From Nitrospirales bacterium (GTDB lineage: Bacteria > Nitrospirota > Nitrospiria > Nitrospirales > UBA8639), in the NCBI GenBank assembly GCA_029261235.1, contig JAJDBS010000180.1, positions 1 to 33,509 on the forward strand: DNA of 33,509 nt, given 5' to 3'. Positions 15,040 through 24,235 of the stretch are shown here, in pieces. A program made the translations under genes and the position numbers. The notes beneath the pieces were generated by a model. That model was not told the origin of the DNA. It ran no database searches and saw only the letters and a program-made list of their open reading frames with translations. The stretch's first letter is position 1; the number at the start of each line of letters is the position of its first letter.

Positions 15040-18000
15040 CTACACTTCTCTCATGCCAGCAGGGACAACGTGATTGGGCATCAACCATCGCCTGCCTGAC
15101 TTTTTCAGATCCATGAAAAAACTAAATAAGGCTGGGACCAAGATCAGCGTAAAAATCGTCGAAGTCACCAGGCCTCCAAGCACGATACTGCCAATGCCAC
15201 GATAGAGTTCGGACCCAGCTCCTGATGACACAACTAACGGAAAGAGCCCAAACGTTGTCGTCAACATACTCATCATAATAGGACGAAAACGGGTTCGAAC
15301 GGATTCCGCAATGGCTTCTATGGGATCATCCGTCGACCACGTGCTCGTTGACGAAGCTGACGCATTCCCCTCTCGTCGCTGAGGATCGAGAAAGTTCAAG
15401 GCTTGATGGACAACGAGAATGGCATTATTCACCACAACACCCAAGAGAATAATAAATCCCAACATCGTCAGCACGTCCATGGGTTGATGAGCCACAAACT
15501 CATTGACTAACGAGAGACCCAGCAAACCGCCTGCCGCCGCTAGAGGAACACTCGTAATAATAACCAGCGGATACAGAAAACTTTCGAATAAGGCGGCAAT
15601 GAGTAAATACGTGATGAACAACGCCAACAGCAAGTTCCATTTGAGGGCATCATAGGTCTTCGTTAAATCGTCCGCAGTTCCCGATAGGCTAATATTATAT
15701 AATTGTCCTAAAGTGCCCTCTTCCTTTAAGGGAGCAATAATCTGCCCTTGCAACAGAGCAATGGCCGTTTCGATAGGCATCTCAGGTGGCGGGATGACTG
15801 AAATAACAATGGCTCGCTCCCGTTCGATGTGGTTGATTTGTTCCGGGCCAGGCACGAGTTTCACGCTGGCAATCGCCCCCACCGTGGTTAATCGCCCGCC
15901 AGGTGTATGGATAGGAATCTTTTCAATATCTTGGGTCCGCGTGGCATATCGATCTTCCCCTCGAACCGTCAAATCAATCTCATCGCCCTCATGCTTAAAA
16001 TCACTCGCTTTCGCCCCGTCCACCAACGCATTAATCGTAAACCCCAGTTCTTGATTAGTGAGTTGAAGATCAGCGGCACGGTCACGTCGTAGCTTGACAT
16101 GAAGTTCTGGCGTGCCTAAATCTAAACTGGGCTTCGGTCGGACCTGGGCACCAGGGATCATGCCCTTCACCTGTTGAAAAATCTTACCACCCAAACCCAC
16201 CAAAACATTTAAATCAGGGCCTGTGATTTCCATATCAATATTTCGGCCTTCACCTAACCCTCGTTGGAACAAACTCCGTTGCGTAATAATACTGATCACT
16301 CCAGGCAAGTCTGCCGTCGCTCGTCGCATGAGCGGAATCAGCTCTTTGGCTCGACCATCCTCATTCGTCCGCGCCCCCATAAAGACCATGCGTCCTCGAG
16401 CCACATAGAAAAAATTTCTAATGCTCGGTCCGTCTAGTTCAGATTCTTCAGGCGTTCCCGGCTTGGCCGACCAGTACGGCCTGAGAACGGCTTCAATCGT
16501 GTGCCCCATTTTGACAAAAGTGTCCATATTGTAGCCTGGGGGAGGGAGCAAAATACCGATAACAAGATTTCGATTTCCGGTGGGTAAATATTCGGCTTGA
16601 GGAACTAACACCCAAGCCAACACACAGGACAATCCAATGAGACCGACAATCGTGATAAGTCGTCGCGTCGGACTCACGCAGATATTCGTCACGACAGTGC
16701 TCACCCGACCAGCCAGCGTACGAGTTCGAGGCGTCAGCGCATCACTTTCACCATCGAGAAACACTTGATTCTCGGATATGTCATTCCGCCGCTTTCGGGT
16801 CGTGAGGATTCGGGCAGAGAGGCTAGAAATAACGGTAATAGAAACCAATAGACTCAGACCGACACCGGCACTAATCGCGATCGCGATATCTCGAAAGAGT
16901 TGTCCAGATTGTTGCTCAATAAAGACGATGGGAATGAAGACGGCAATGGTCGTCAATGTACTGGCCAACACCGCGCCCCAAACCTCGGCTGTTCCATCAT
17001 AGGCCGATTGGGCAAGTGACTTCCCTGTTTCGCGATGACGATAAATATTTTCCAGCACCACAATGGAGTTATCAACCAACATGCCTGCGGCAAAGGTCAT
17101 CCCCGCCAAACTAATGACATTGAGGTTTCGCTCTAAGAGCCAAAGGGCAATAAACGTCCCCATGATGCTAATGGGAATCGCCAACCCGATCACGAGTGTC
17201 GTACTACCCGTTCGTAAAAATAAATAGAGCACGATGATCGCCAACAAACTCCCGACGACCAAATTCTGTTGAACCAACGATAACGAACTATAGATGTAAT
17301 CCGTCTCATCATAGACTTGATACAGCTTAAAGCCTCGAGGATTCAGTCGGCTTTCATTGAGTTCGCCCACGGCTTCTCGCAAACCATCCATGATTTCAAG
17401 GACATTCGCTCCGGGTTGTCGTACCACATTGACCGCAATCACTGGCCTGCCACTTTGCCGAACGACATTTGTCGGGTCTTTGTAATCCAACTTGACCGAC
17501 CCGACATCGCGAACATAGACCGGCGCCCCATTCCTGCGCGCAATGATGACGGATTCAATGTCCTCAGGGGTTTTATATTCACCCACCGTCCGTACAACAT
17601 ACGAACGCTTGCCTTCATCAAAATCACCACCACTAAAATCTCGATTCTCTTGATCCAACGCGCGCGCTAAATCCAGCCACGTGAGGGAACGTGCGGCCAA
17701 TTTGGCCGGATCCACCAACACTTGCATTTCTCGCTCGCGTCCACCATAGACATTCGAAGCCGCCACGCCCGACACACGTTCAAATCTGGCTTTAATCACA
17801 TCTTCTGCGTAATCGTACATGGTGTCGATTGGTACAGGGTTGTTGTCCAAGGCCTCGAAAATAAACCACCCAATTGCCGACCCCGCGGTATCCGCACTGC
17901 TCAGAACTGGCTCATCGGCTTCGTCTGGATATTCTTTCACCTGATTCAGGCGATTGGAGACGAGAAGAAGAGAAGCATCTGTGTTCGTTCCAGCTGGAAA

Positions 18001-18282
18001 TCGTAGGATAATTCGTCCACTCCCAAATGAACTCTGGGAAAACATTTTCTCAAGACCCTGGACACCCTTCAGTTGCTCTTCTTGTTCATCCACGATTTCT
18101 CGTTCAATTTCATGGGAGCTGGCTCCATGCCAACGCGTATCAACCGTAATTTCCTCTTTGGTGACATCCGGTGTGAGTTGAATGGGCAGCCGCAACAAAG
18201 ACACCACGCCAAACAGAACCACGAACAACACACCAACTGCCGTCGTCACCGGATAACGAATGGCGGATGCAATCACATTCAT
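15040..18282 (-). CDS. RND-superfamily inner-membrane efflux transporter
   Basis: The proton-driven pump of the tripartite system. The 1080 residues show the usual duplicated layout: transmembrane segment 1 near residue 12-30, a large periplasmic loop (about 35-335), segments 2-6 (about 338-480), a second periplasmic loop (about 560-880), and segments 8-12. Helix 4 carries GMTFAAGMLVDNSIVVLENIYRHRE: the first of the two adjacent proton-relay Asp residues of AcrB (Asp407/Asp408) is kept and the second is Asn, a pattern common in SwrC-like RND subgroups. Helix 10 has the GVVVNNAILVVHQAL equivalent. The start overlaps the adaptor stop by ATGA, so the two are translationally coupled. Substrate unknown; the sequence looks like the HAE (drug/hydrophobe) branch, not a metal pump. 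Confidence 0.94.
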   Translation of the reverse strand: MNVIASAIRYPVTTAVGVLFVVLFGVVSLLRLPIQLTPDVTKEEITVDTRWHGASSHEIEREIVDEQEEQLKGVQGLEKMFSQSSFGSGRIILRFPAGTNTDASLLLVSNRLNQVKEYPDEADEPVLSSADTAGSAIGWFIFEALDNNPVPIDTMYDYAEDVIKARFERVSGVAASNVYGGREREMQVLVDPAKLAARSLTWLDLARALDQENRDFSGGDFDEGKRSYVVRTVGEYKTPEDIESVIIARRNGAPVYVRDVGSVKLDYKDPTNVVRQSGRPVIAVNVVRQPGANVLEIMDGLREAVGELNESRLNPRGFKLYQVYDETDYIYSSLSLVQQNLVVGSLLAIIVLYLFLRTGSTTLVIGLAIPISIMGTFIALWLLERNLNVISLAGMTFAAGMLVDNSIVVLENIYRHRETGKSLAQSAYDGTAEVWGAVLASTLTTIAVFIPIVFIEQQSGQLFRDIAIAISAGVGLSLLVSITVISSLSARILTTRKRRNDISENQVFLDGESDALTPRTRTLAGRVSTVVTNICVSPTRRLITIVGLIGLSCVLAWVLVPQAEYLPTGNRNLVIGILLPPPGYNMDTFVKMGHTIEAVLRPYWSAKPGTPEESELDGPSIRNFFYVARGRMVFMGARTNEDGRAKELIPLMRRATADLPGVISIITQRSLFQRGLGEGRNIDMEITGPDLNVLVGLGGKIFQQVKGMIPGAQVRPKPSLDLGTPELHVKLRRDRAADLQLTNQELGFTINALVDGAKASDFKHEGDEIDLTVRGEDRYATRTQDIEKIPIHTPGGRLTTVGAIASVKLVPGPEQINHIERERAIVISVIPPPEMPIETAIALLQGQIIAPLKEEGTLGQLYNISLSGTADDLTKTYDALKWNLLLALFITYLLIAALFESFLYPLVIITSVPLAAAGGLLGLSLVNEFVAHQPMDVLTMLGFIILLGVVVNNAILVVHQALNFLDPQRREGNASASSTSTWSTDDPIEAIAESVRTRFRPIMMSMLTTTFGLFPLVVSSGAGSELYRGIGSIVLGGLVTSTIFTLILVPALFSFFMDLKKSGRRWLMPNHVVPAGMREV

Positions 18283-19382
18283 GCTGGTGATTCCTCTTCC
18301 AGCACACGAACAGGTTGGCCAGGGAACAGCCGCTCATTGCCTTCAACCACGACAATCATCCCTGGCTCAAGTTGAGCATTGATTTCGACTTCATTATTCA
18401 CATGATTCACCACAACCACAGGAACTTGTGACACACTGCCATCCTTCATCACAAAGACGAATTCTACTCCACCACGAAGAACCAGAGCGTCCTTGGGAAC
18501 AACCAGGGCTTCGTAAGGAGCTCCCACCTGCAAAATAACACGTGACACTAATCCACTTTTGATGGTGAGAGCGGCATTTGGCAATTCCACTTTGATGGGG
18601 AAGGTTCGAGAATTTCTGTCGGCTTGAGCCACCACCGAAAAGACATGGCCTTTGGCCTCAAATCCTCGAATCCCGTCAAAGGTCGCTGTGACCGACGCAC
18701 CCACCTTAATTTCACCGACATACCGTTCGGGTAAAGGGACTTCGACTTTGACACGCGAAAGATCAACCAATTCGACAATGGGCCCGCCAGCCTGAATCCA
18801 TTGTCCAACTTCGGTGAATTCTTGAGTTACCCATCCATCAAATGGAGCCACCACACGAGTTTTCTTCAATTGGTCACGCACTTGTAAAAGCTCAGACTGT
18901 AACAAGGCCAACCGATTGACCAAGGCCGCTTCCTGCGTCACCGCATCGTCATACTCTTTTTGTGTGACTAACTGCTTGGTAAACAATGTCTTGATTCGTT
19001 TGAGGTCTTTTTGGGCTTGTTGATATCGAGTGTCCGCTTCTCGATGAGACGCCTCGGCTGAATTAAGCTGAATGGTTAACGTATCTGTTCGTAATTGAGC
19101 CAACACCTGTCCTCGTTTGACGGCCATCCCCTCTTCGACTGGAAACTTTTCCACTAATGCCGCCAGTTCTCCCGCCACAACACTACGGCGCCAGGGTTCA
19201 ACGGTGCCAACCAACTCAACCGTTTGTTGCACCACACGATTGACCACTTCTGCCACACGAACAGGTGTCGGGGGACGCCCTTTAGGTGGCTGTGCCGCTT
19301 GCTGCTCATTACATCCCAGCAACCCGAGAACGCCAACAAAAAGAACAAGGAGAGCACGCATCCTGTTAATTCGAATATTCAT
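18279..19382 (-). CDS. RND efflux periplasmic adaptor (membrane fusion protein), lipoprotein
   Basis: Joins the RND pump to the outer-membrane channel. The 367-residue product has a lipoprotein signal peptide ending in GLLGC (acylated Cys24). Then come a barrel-sandwich/lipoyl half with PWRRSVVAGELAALVEKFPVEEGMAVKRGQVLAQL, a helical hairpin (about 105-170, AEASHREADTRYQQAQKDLKRI), the second lipoyl half with VVAPFDGWVTQEFTEVGQWI, a beta-barrel domain and a membrane-proximal domain ending in GNERLFPGQPVRV. It is the first gene of the pump operon and sits about 120 bp downstream of a degraded TetR gene on the same strand. Confidence 0.94.
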   Translation of the reverse strand: MNIRINRMRALLVLFVGVLGLLGCNEQQAAQPPKGRPPTPVRVAEVVNRVVQQTVELVGTVEPWRRSVVAGELAALVEKFPVEEGMAVKRGQVLAQLRTDTLTIQLNSAEASHREADTRYQQAQKDLKRIKTLFTKQLVTQKEYDDAVTQEAALVNRLALLQSELLQVRDQLKKTRVVAPFDGWVTQEFTEVGQWIQAGGPIVELVDLSRVKVEVPLPERYVGEIKVGASVTATFDGIRGFEAKGHVFSVVAQADRNSRTFPIKVELPNAALTIKSGLVSRVILQVGAPYEALVVPKDALVLRGGVEFVFVMKDGSVSQVPVVVVNHVNNEVEINAQLEPGMIVVVEGNERLFPGQPVRVLEEESPA

Positions 19383-19499
19383 AAGTTTTCTAGCTTAGCT
19401 CTCCGCTGTCGACGATCCAATGCCACCAAGCAATAAGTCGCCCAACCACTCACCGTTATCAACCAGCGATTTATTGAGACTCGGCTGTAAAATCCAGAC

Positions 19500-20052
19500 C
19501 TACATAGTCGAATTCAACATACCATGAAGAGACAGGGAAGTATCGTTGAGCTTCACGTTTCGAAATACTCCAGTCTTAATGCCTTCTTTGATCAGATTGG
19601 CTACCAGATCAATCTGGCAGCCAATTACTTTTTCCAGACACGATCACCAACCGTGCTGTTGACGGTCCATTCAATCCCACTCCCTTCCGAAACATTGATC
19701 CGGAAAAATACGATTTTGATCTGCAAATGCAGCTTTCATTCGTACCACTTCCTGCAGTTTTTCAGAAGTGGTCAATCCGTTGTTGATGGCGTCTCTTGAA
19801 GAGGGGCAAGAGCTCTTCAACCTTCTCGTCAACAAGAGAAATATAAATTCCTTCTTTACTCTTAAAAAATCGGCACACCGTACCCATAACAAATTGGGCT
19901 GAATCCGCGATTTCGGCCATACTGATTTTAAAGCCCGTGCTGCGAAAATATTCGCTCAGCCGCGAGAAAAACTTCTTCTCTTCTGGCCTCATATTCAGCC
20001 TATTTTTGTTGGGATCGTTGATCCACGAACTCCCCCACATTTCGTCATTCAC
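19500..20052 (-). pseudogene. TetR-family regulator remnant with three frameshifts
   Basis: Reading from a GTG at 20052, frame 1 gives a TetR N-terminal helix-turn-helix: FSRLSEYFRSTGFKISMAEI, then GTVCRFFKSKEGIYISLVDEKVEELL. After that the homology changes frame near 19790 (SEKLQEVVRMKAAFADQNRIF). It shifts again at a T run near 19695 (FRINVSEGSGIEWTV, then GDRVWKK) and again at an A run near 19630 (QIDLVANLIKEGIKTGVFR...GMLNSTM), ending at TAG 19500-19502. The sum, about 184 codons, equals a whole TetR protein. It lies directly upstream of the efflux operon in the usual tetR-adaptor-RND-TolC order, so it was probably the pump repressor. Two of the three breaks are at homopolymers, so base-calling error is an alternative. 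Confidence 0.8.
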
Positions 20053-20094
20053 ACTGAGATGTGAATGATAATTCTAGTAGGTGAATGGTCATTC
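20046..20094. promoter_or_regulatory. Cluster of GAATG inverted repeats at the start of the TetR remnant
   Basis: CATTCACA (20046-20053) and TGTGAATG (20060-20067) form an 8-bp perfect dyad with a 6-bp spacer. GAATGATAATTC (20063-20074) is a second, shorter dyad. GAATG-GT-CATTC (20083-20094) is a third. Such overlapping dyads at a tetR start are typical of autoregulatory operators; the assignment is inference. Confidence 0.5.
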
Positions 20095-20325
20095 GACAAG
20101 TCGAATTCCTATTCATTTCCGCATGATGAACCACATCAGATTAGATTGGCCCACACCCCAGCTAGCCCAGAAGAACAGAGTCAATTACTGAATTCGTTCC
20201 AAGATGAAGAACGAAACAGCACAGGCCCGCGTTCCAACTGAACGGGGCATTCTCTCCGATGTCGTGTCTTGAAATGAGGATGACTTCAACATTGCGAGCT
20301 GAATAGGGCAACAATCATTTACGGA

Positions 20326-20970
20326 CTAGGGAGTCATATCTTGAATAGCCTCACGATACAGGCTTGCTGGATTTCGTATGATGATCTGGCCATCCTTCCC
20401 AGTCTGATCATATTGCCAAACTTTCCAAGGAAATTTCACGTGTTCGCTATCCGGCTCAAATTCATACAGATGGCAGTTCTGAAAAAAATGTTTGACTCGT
20501 ATTCCATAAATTTTTCCGAGGGCCCCCAAGACTCCACCATGACTAACGATCAAGACGCTACGATCATGTACCGCAAGCGCATGGCTCATGGCACGCCTGA
20601 TACGGGAAATAAAATCAATATGGGATTCGCCGCCCTCGGGGTCCAGACCATGCTCAAAGAGAGGGCCGCATTCCTCATAAGAAACACCTTCAAATGCTCC
20701 CACGTGCATTTCACTAAAATCGCATTCTTCATGGATCGGCACTCCAAGTACTTCATTGAGAATAGAGGCTGTATCACGAGCTCTGGAGAGATGAGAATGA
20801 ATGATGGCTTGGGGCTTGATCGCCAAGATCTTCAGGGCAGCATGGGCAGACTTCGCTTGCGTTCTCCCGATCTCAGTTAAGGGAGAATCCGTGTGGCCGG
20901 CCATCACCCGCGCGACATTCGCTTCGGTTTCACCATGACGAATCATATAAAAATGTCTGGCAGGGAGCAT
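20326..20970 (-). CDS. Histidine phosphatase (phosphoglycerate mutase-like) family protein
   Basis: A 214-residue member of the branch-1 histidine phosphatase superfamily. The phospho-His motif MIRHGETEAN is at residues 9-18, with SPLTEIGRTQA following. SHLSRARDTASI carries the phosphate-pocket Arg, SEMHVGAFEGVSYEE has the acid/base Glu region, and the second catalytic His is in VLIVSHGGVLGALG. The length and spacing match phosphatases such as CobC/GpmB-like enzymes more than true glycolytic mutases. The substrate is not predictable. It is a single gene, about 270 bp downstream of the TetR-remnant start region, with a GAGG 10 nt before the ATG. Confidence 0.9.
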   Translation of the reverse strand: MLPARHFYMIRHGETEANVARVMAGHTDSPLTEIGRTQAKSAHAALKILAIKPQAIIHSHLSRARDTASILNEVLGVPIHEECDFSEMHVGAFEGVSYEECGPLFEHGLDPEGGESHIDFISRIRRAMSHALAVHDRSVLIVSHGGVLGALGKIYGIRVKHFFQNCHLYEFEPDSEHVKFPWKVWQYDQTGKDGQIIIRNPASLYREAIQDMTP

Positions 20971-21107
20971 AAGAGAACAGCCTCAAGAGAGATTTCAGTG
21001 CAGTCCGTTTGACTCTGATGATCTACGCATCACATGAAAGGGCCTGTTCAATAGTTCTAAAAAAAGACCAGTATAGGCCCTAGAAAAATCGCATTTCCGG
21101 AGCCAAT

Positions 21108-21354
21108 GGGAATGATCAAAAAAGTCATGCAGCAAGGCCGCAGGATTGTTTGCTGCATCCCGTAGGGGGCGACTACCCTTGACGCGCGGAGCGTACTACC
21201 AGTACGTGAGCACGGCAAACTGGCGACCTGCCTATGCGAAGCCGCTTCGGCAGGCATGGAACCGCTAGCCAGTCAGCAGGAGACTTGGCCGCTTGCGCGC
21301 CAAAGCTGGCTTCAGCGGCGAGCGCGATGGCTGATAGATTTTTTCAACATTCCC
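21108..21354 (+). repeat. MITE-like palindromic repeat, copy B
   Basis: The left end GGGAATGATCAAAAAAGTC and the reverse complement of the right end, GGGAATGTTGAAAAAATCT, form a clear terminal inverted repeat. The interior block GGAGCGTACTACCAGTACGTG, then GGCGACCTGCCTATGCGAAG, CCGCTTCGGCAGGCATGGAAC, is homologous to copy A in the same orientation. A further unrelated GC-rich stretch (about 21265-21330) makes this copy longer (247 bp). Its right end stops 7 bp from the stop codon of the DUF502 gene. It has no credible ORF. Confidence 0.72.
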
Positions 21355-21360
21355 ACGAAA

Positions 21361-21969
21361 TTACCCAGCGAGAGCCCCCTGACCTTGCGGCCCCCCAGAG
21401 ACACCACCCGACACGATGAAGGCCATCACTTCCGAACTTTCCGCGTCCAGCGGACGAACCTGTCCTTTAGGAAAAACCAAGAGATGCCCTGCAAAATTGT
21501 AAGATTGGGGAAAATAGACCGCCACGTGGTTGAGTAACCCCAAAAACTCTAAATCTGTTCGAGTCACAAATCCAACGGCCTCACCGTGTCCCCCAGGTGA
21601 GAGGGAAACTAACACAGGCTGATCAAAGCGTCGTTTTTCGCCCATAAACGCCGCAATTAAATCCTTGAGCGATGTGTAGAGCAACTTCACAAAGGGGGCT
21701 TTAATCAACACCCCCTCCATTATATCCACAATTTTTTGTACAAACACGGTAGAGGCATAACGACCCGTCAGCGTGATGAGACTCAGGGTGACCAGAAAGC
21801 CCAACCCGGGAATGGGAATATTCAGCCACCCGTCAATCGTCTGCAGCACAAGCCAGGCCACATACAACGTCGTGACTACTGGCACAAGAATTAAGAGGCC
21901 TTCAAAAAAATTCCTGGCCAGGTCATTCATATTCATGCTGCCCCAGAATCTTCGACGCTTCGTTTCCAT
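21361..21969 (-). CDS. DUF502 family membrane protein
   Basis: A roughly 202-residue protein with two strong membrane segments: about 17-42 (EGLLILVPVVTTLYVAWLVLQTID) and about 52-72 (PGLGFLVTLSLITLTGRYAS). A conserved C-terminal soluble part follows, with KDLIAAFMGEKRRFDQPVLVSL, TRTDLEF, VAVYFPQSYNFAGHLLVFPKGQVRPLD and MAFIVSGGV. This is the DUF502 pattern, a family of unknown function found next to varied genes. ATG 21969 is preferred because the G-rich ribosome site lies 9 nt upstream; a GTG at 21975 is also possible. The gene is not clearly in an operon. Confidence 0.88.
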   Translation of the reverse strand: METKRRRFWGSMNMNDLARNFFEGLLILVPVVTTLYVAWLVLQTIDGWLNIPIPGLGFLVTLSLITLTGRYASTVFVQKIVDIMEGVLIKAPFVKLLYTSLKDLIAAFMGEKRRFDQPVLVSLSPGGHGEAVGFVTRTDLEFLGLLNHVAVYFPQSYNFAGHLLVFPKGQVRPLDAESSEVMAFIVSGGVSGGPQGQGALAG

Positions 21970-22151
21970 ACCCACCTACCCCCTCAAAATATAAATAGGG
22001 AATGGCTCATTCGCCATGGACTCATGGCCTAGCCACTAAACATGATCGTCTACAAGAACACCGAATCCAATGACCGTCCCGTGCAAAGGACAGATTACCA
22101 GGAATTTTACAACACACGGAAGGGAGAGGTTACAGGGATGAGGGGAATACA

Positions 22152-22163
22152 GTACAATTGTAC
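22152..22163. promoter_or_regulatory. 12-bp perfect palindrome GTACAATTGTAC
   Basis: A fully symmetrical 12-mer followed 10 bp later by CGTACAAA, in the 270-bp non-coding DNA upstream of the DUF502 gene. It could be a regulator half-site array. The rest of 21976-22239 shows no gene or RNA I recognise. Confidence 0.3.
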
Positions 22164-22239
22164 ATCGAAACGTACAAAACAACGATTGATAAATAATTCG
22201 TTCCAATAGCCCATAGGGGGCTAGCAAATTCAGCTCGAA

Positions 22240-22413
22240 GGAATGTTCAAAATAGTCCGTCAGAGATCCTGAGAAGAAGGCGCAAGGAGAGAAGGCAAAG
22301 CGAAAAGGAATAGAATGAACTGCCAGACTGTTTTTTATTCTTGCTCCTTACTTTTTACTTCTCACCGCTTACTCATTCAGAGAACGCCGCTGACGGCATT
22401 CTTCAATATTCCC
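22240..22413 (+). repeat. MITE-like palindromic repeat, copy C
   Basis: The left end GGAATGTTCAAAATAGTCCG continues TCAG, and the right end reads CTGACGG-CATTCTTCAATATTCCC; the two ends are imperfect inverted repeats of about 23 bp. The right end also shares GAACGCC-CTG-CGG with copy A. The interior is different, A/G-rich then T/C-rich, and not homologous to A or B. The element stops 4 bp before the AAGGAG ribosome site of the 88-residue gene, so it supplies most of that gene's leader and perhaps its promoter. Confidence 0.62.
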
Positions 22414-22429
22414 AAACAAGGAGAATACT

Positions 22430-22696
22430 ATGGCCGAGAGTAGCTCAGGGGCTGACACATTATCGTCAAAGGCTCCAACCAATGCACCTGAAACAGAAAT
22501 TCTTCATGTGGTGATTCAACGAGATGGCAAACAAGTGGCCGCGAAGTGGGGCTTGCACCCGAATCTGAAAGAAGAACTGAAGCCAGAGGAATTGACAGAA
22601 CTCACTGATATTATGGAGAAGGTCACCAACATCGTCGGAAAACGATTTTCTCAAATACTCACACAAGCAGAAGAAGATGTCTCAGGCACGGCATAA
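22430..22696 (+). CDS. Hypothetical protein, 88 residues
   Basis: Start ATG with a good AAGGAG 6 nt upstream. The first 20 residues are Ser/Ala/Thr-rich and probably disordered. Residues 22-40 look like two beta strands (EILHVVIQRDGKQVAAKWGL), and 50-80 form an amphipathic helix (LTELTDIMEKVTNIVGKRFSQIL) with acidic flanks. No signal peptide or membrane segment is seen. I do not recognise the family. It stands alone, convergent with the protease cluster, and is expressed from a leader formed by repeat copy C. Confidence 0.72.
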   Translation: MAESSSGADTLSSKAPTNAPETEILHVVIQRDGKQVAAKWGLHPNLKEELKPEELTELTDIMEKVTNIVGKRFSQILTQAEEDVSGTA

Positions 22697-22858
22697 ATCA
22701 TATCGCTATCATCCATAGCTAATCTTGACATTTCCCCTGCCAGGCTTCCTTTCCTTTTTTAGGTTTCTTCAACCTTAAAAGAACATTCGCTGACCCGAGC
22801 AAATGCTAACAATGAAAAATGAATCGATGTTATTGGATATTGGGTGTTCACAAGATAA

Positions 22859-24157
22859 TTATTGGCCGAAATTTTGAAGGGCATTGAAATCGACAGATCC
22901 AGATTGAAGAAAAGCTGAGGGAGACTCGCTAGCGCGCGTGAGAGAAATGGCCACAGGAATCATGGTGGAAAAATCTTGGAAGTTCCCAACCAATTGCTGG
23001 CCATCCGCCGATAACGTTGTCGTTGATTGGCCCATGGTCCCCGCCGCCGTGCGATACATGATTTCTAATTGATTACTCACCAGTTGCCCCTCCCCCTGTG
23101 CCGTCACCACATTCCCTAGAATACTCGTCGTCACCTCCACCATAGTAACTTGCTTGCCCTGCTGTTGAAGGACGTACGAAATAGCGGGCTCCGATGGATT
23201 TTTCCACACGCCTGAGATGCCAAGGGCTTCCCCGGGTTTCAAGGTCGCTCGTACGGTTCGCTCCTCACCGAACTTAACAGTGATTGACCTAGACCAAGAA
23301 CGAAATCCATCCTTCTTCACCCTGAGATCATAGTCATCTGGCTCAACATCACGCATAACGAGAGGCCCTTTAGCGGTTTGCCCTACATATGCGTCATCGA
23401 CATACACCTGTGCATCAGAAGGTATCGTCTCAATAACTAATGTGGCCATTCCAGACGGCAGTATAGGCGAAAGGGAAGGAGTCGGGACGACTTGTGCAAG
23501 TTGCCGAGGATAGCCAGGCCAGTTTTCTACCGTAAACTTGGCTATCTGGGCAGGCTTGGCATTACCAAATTGTCCAGTCACTTCCATCACGACGCCAACC
23601 ACCCGGCCTTGATACAATACCGGTCCACCTGAATTCCCCTCTGCCACAGCACCGGAAAATTTCAGAACTGGCCCATCAAAACCCGAAAGAGTGCCTTTCG
23701 TCACGGCCCAAGGATTGCCTCCTATACGAGGAAACCCAATTAAATGAATTTCTTCTCCTCCATGGACTTGAGTGGTCAAATCCCACGATAAAATCTGTAT
23801 GTCCTCAGGTACATCCCCTTTAACTTTCAATAACGCCATACCTCGCGGATTATCCCCTTCCATTTTCACAATCTTTGCCTTAAACGCTTCTTCTTGGTGA
23901 GTAAAAAAGGTCACCAAAATAGACGTTGGAGCTTCAGTCTCTCCCTCCACCACATGCGAAGCCGTCACAATATATAAATGCTTTTTGCTCTTAGCTGCAA
24001 TAAAGCCCGTCCCAATTTTTTCACCATGAGAAAATTTTGAGATAATCTTGACCACGCCTTTTTTGAGAGTCCCAATGTCAGTTTGTGCCCACACAGCAGG
24101 CGATCCAACACCGACCATCAATACGCACGACACAATAAATCGAAAGAAAAGACCCAT
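22859..24157 (-). CDS. Exported trypsin-like protein with PEGA domain
   Basis: Started at the ATG at 24157, which has GGAGG 5 nt upstream; a longer TTG-started frame to 24226 adds 23 residues that would bury the signal peptide. The 432-residue product has a signal peptide (cleavage near AVWA-Q25) and an S1/HtrA-like protease domain (about 28-215) with His68 in TASHVV and Ser177 in EGNSGGPV. The usual DLALL aspartate position reads G-M-A-L-L (Gly106), preceded by DNPR. Residues about 245-312 form a PEGA domain (LVIETIPSDAQVYVDD, then GQTAKGPL, DYDLRVKKDGF). A C-terminal beta-rich part of unknown type follows (about 318-432). It is the last gene of the TIR/protease set. Confidence 0.85.
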   Translation of the reverse strand: MGLFFRFIVSCVLMVGVGSPAVWAQTDIGTLKKGVVKIISKFSHGEKIGTGFIAAKSKKHLYIVTASHVVEGETEAPTSILVTFFTHQEEAFKAKIVKMEGDNPRGMALLKVKGDVPEDIQILSWDLTTQVHGGEEIHLIGFPRIGGNPWAVTKGTLSGFDGPVLKFSGAVAEGNSGGPVLYQGRVVGVVMEVTGQFGNAKPAQIAKFTVENWPGYPRQLAQVVPTPSLSPILPSGMATLVIETIPSDAQVYVDDAYVGQTAKGPLVMRDVEPDDYDLRVKKDGFRSWSRSITVKFGEERTVRATLKPGEALGISGVWKNPSEPAISYVLQQQGKQVTMVEVTTSILGNVVTAQGEGQLVSNQLEIMYRTAAGTMGQSTTTLSADGQQLVGNFQDFSTMIPVAISLTRASESPSAFLQSGSVDFNALQNFGQ

Positions 24158-24235
24158 AAGACCTCCAAAACTAACGCCGCATAAATAGGAGGGAATAATA
24201 TGTATACAACCGGGTGAAAAAATCAAGCAGACGAC

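Noticed and set aside
19524..19799. 91-codon plus frame near the efflux operon
   Set aside because: It lies opposite the TetR remnant, whose minus-strand homology explains the sequence.
22757..22780. Terminator between the convergent 88-residue gene and the PEGA protease
   Set aside because: The hairpin TTTTAGGTT/AACCTTAAAA has its A/T runs in the wrong order, with no U tail after the stem on either strand.
24158..24226. TTG-started extension of the PEGA protease gene
   Set aside because: The 23 added residues precede a clean signal peptide, and a strong GGAGG sits before the internal ATG at 24157.
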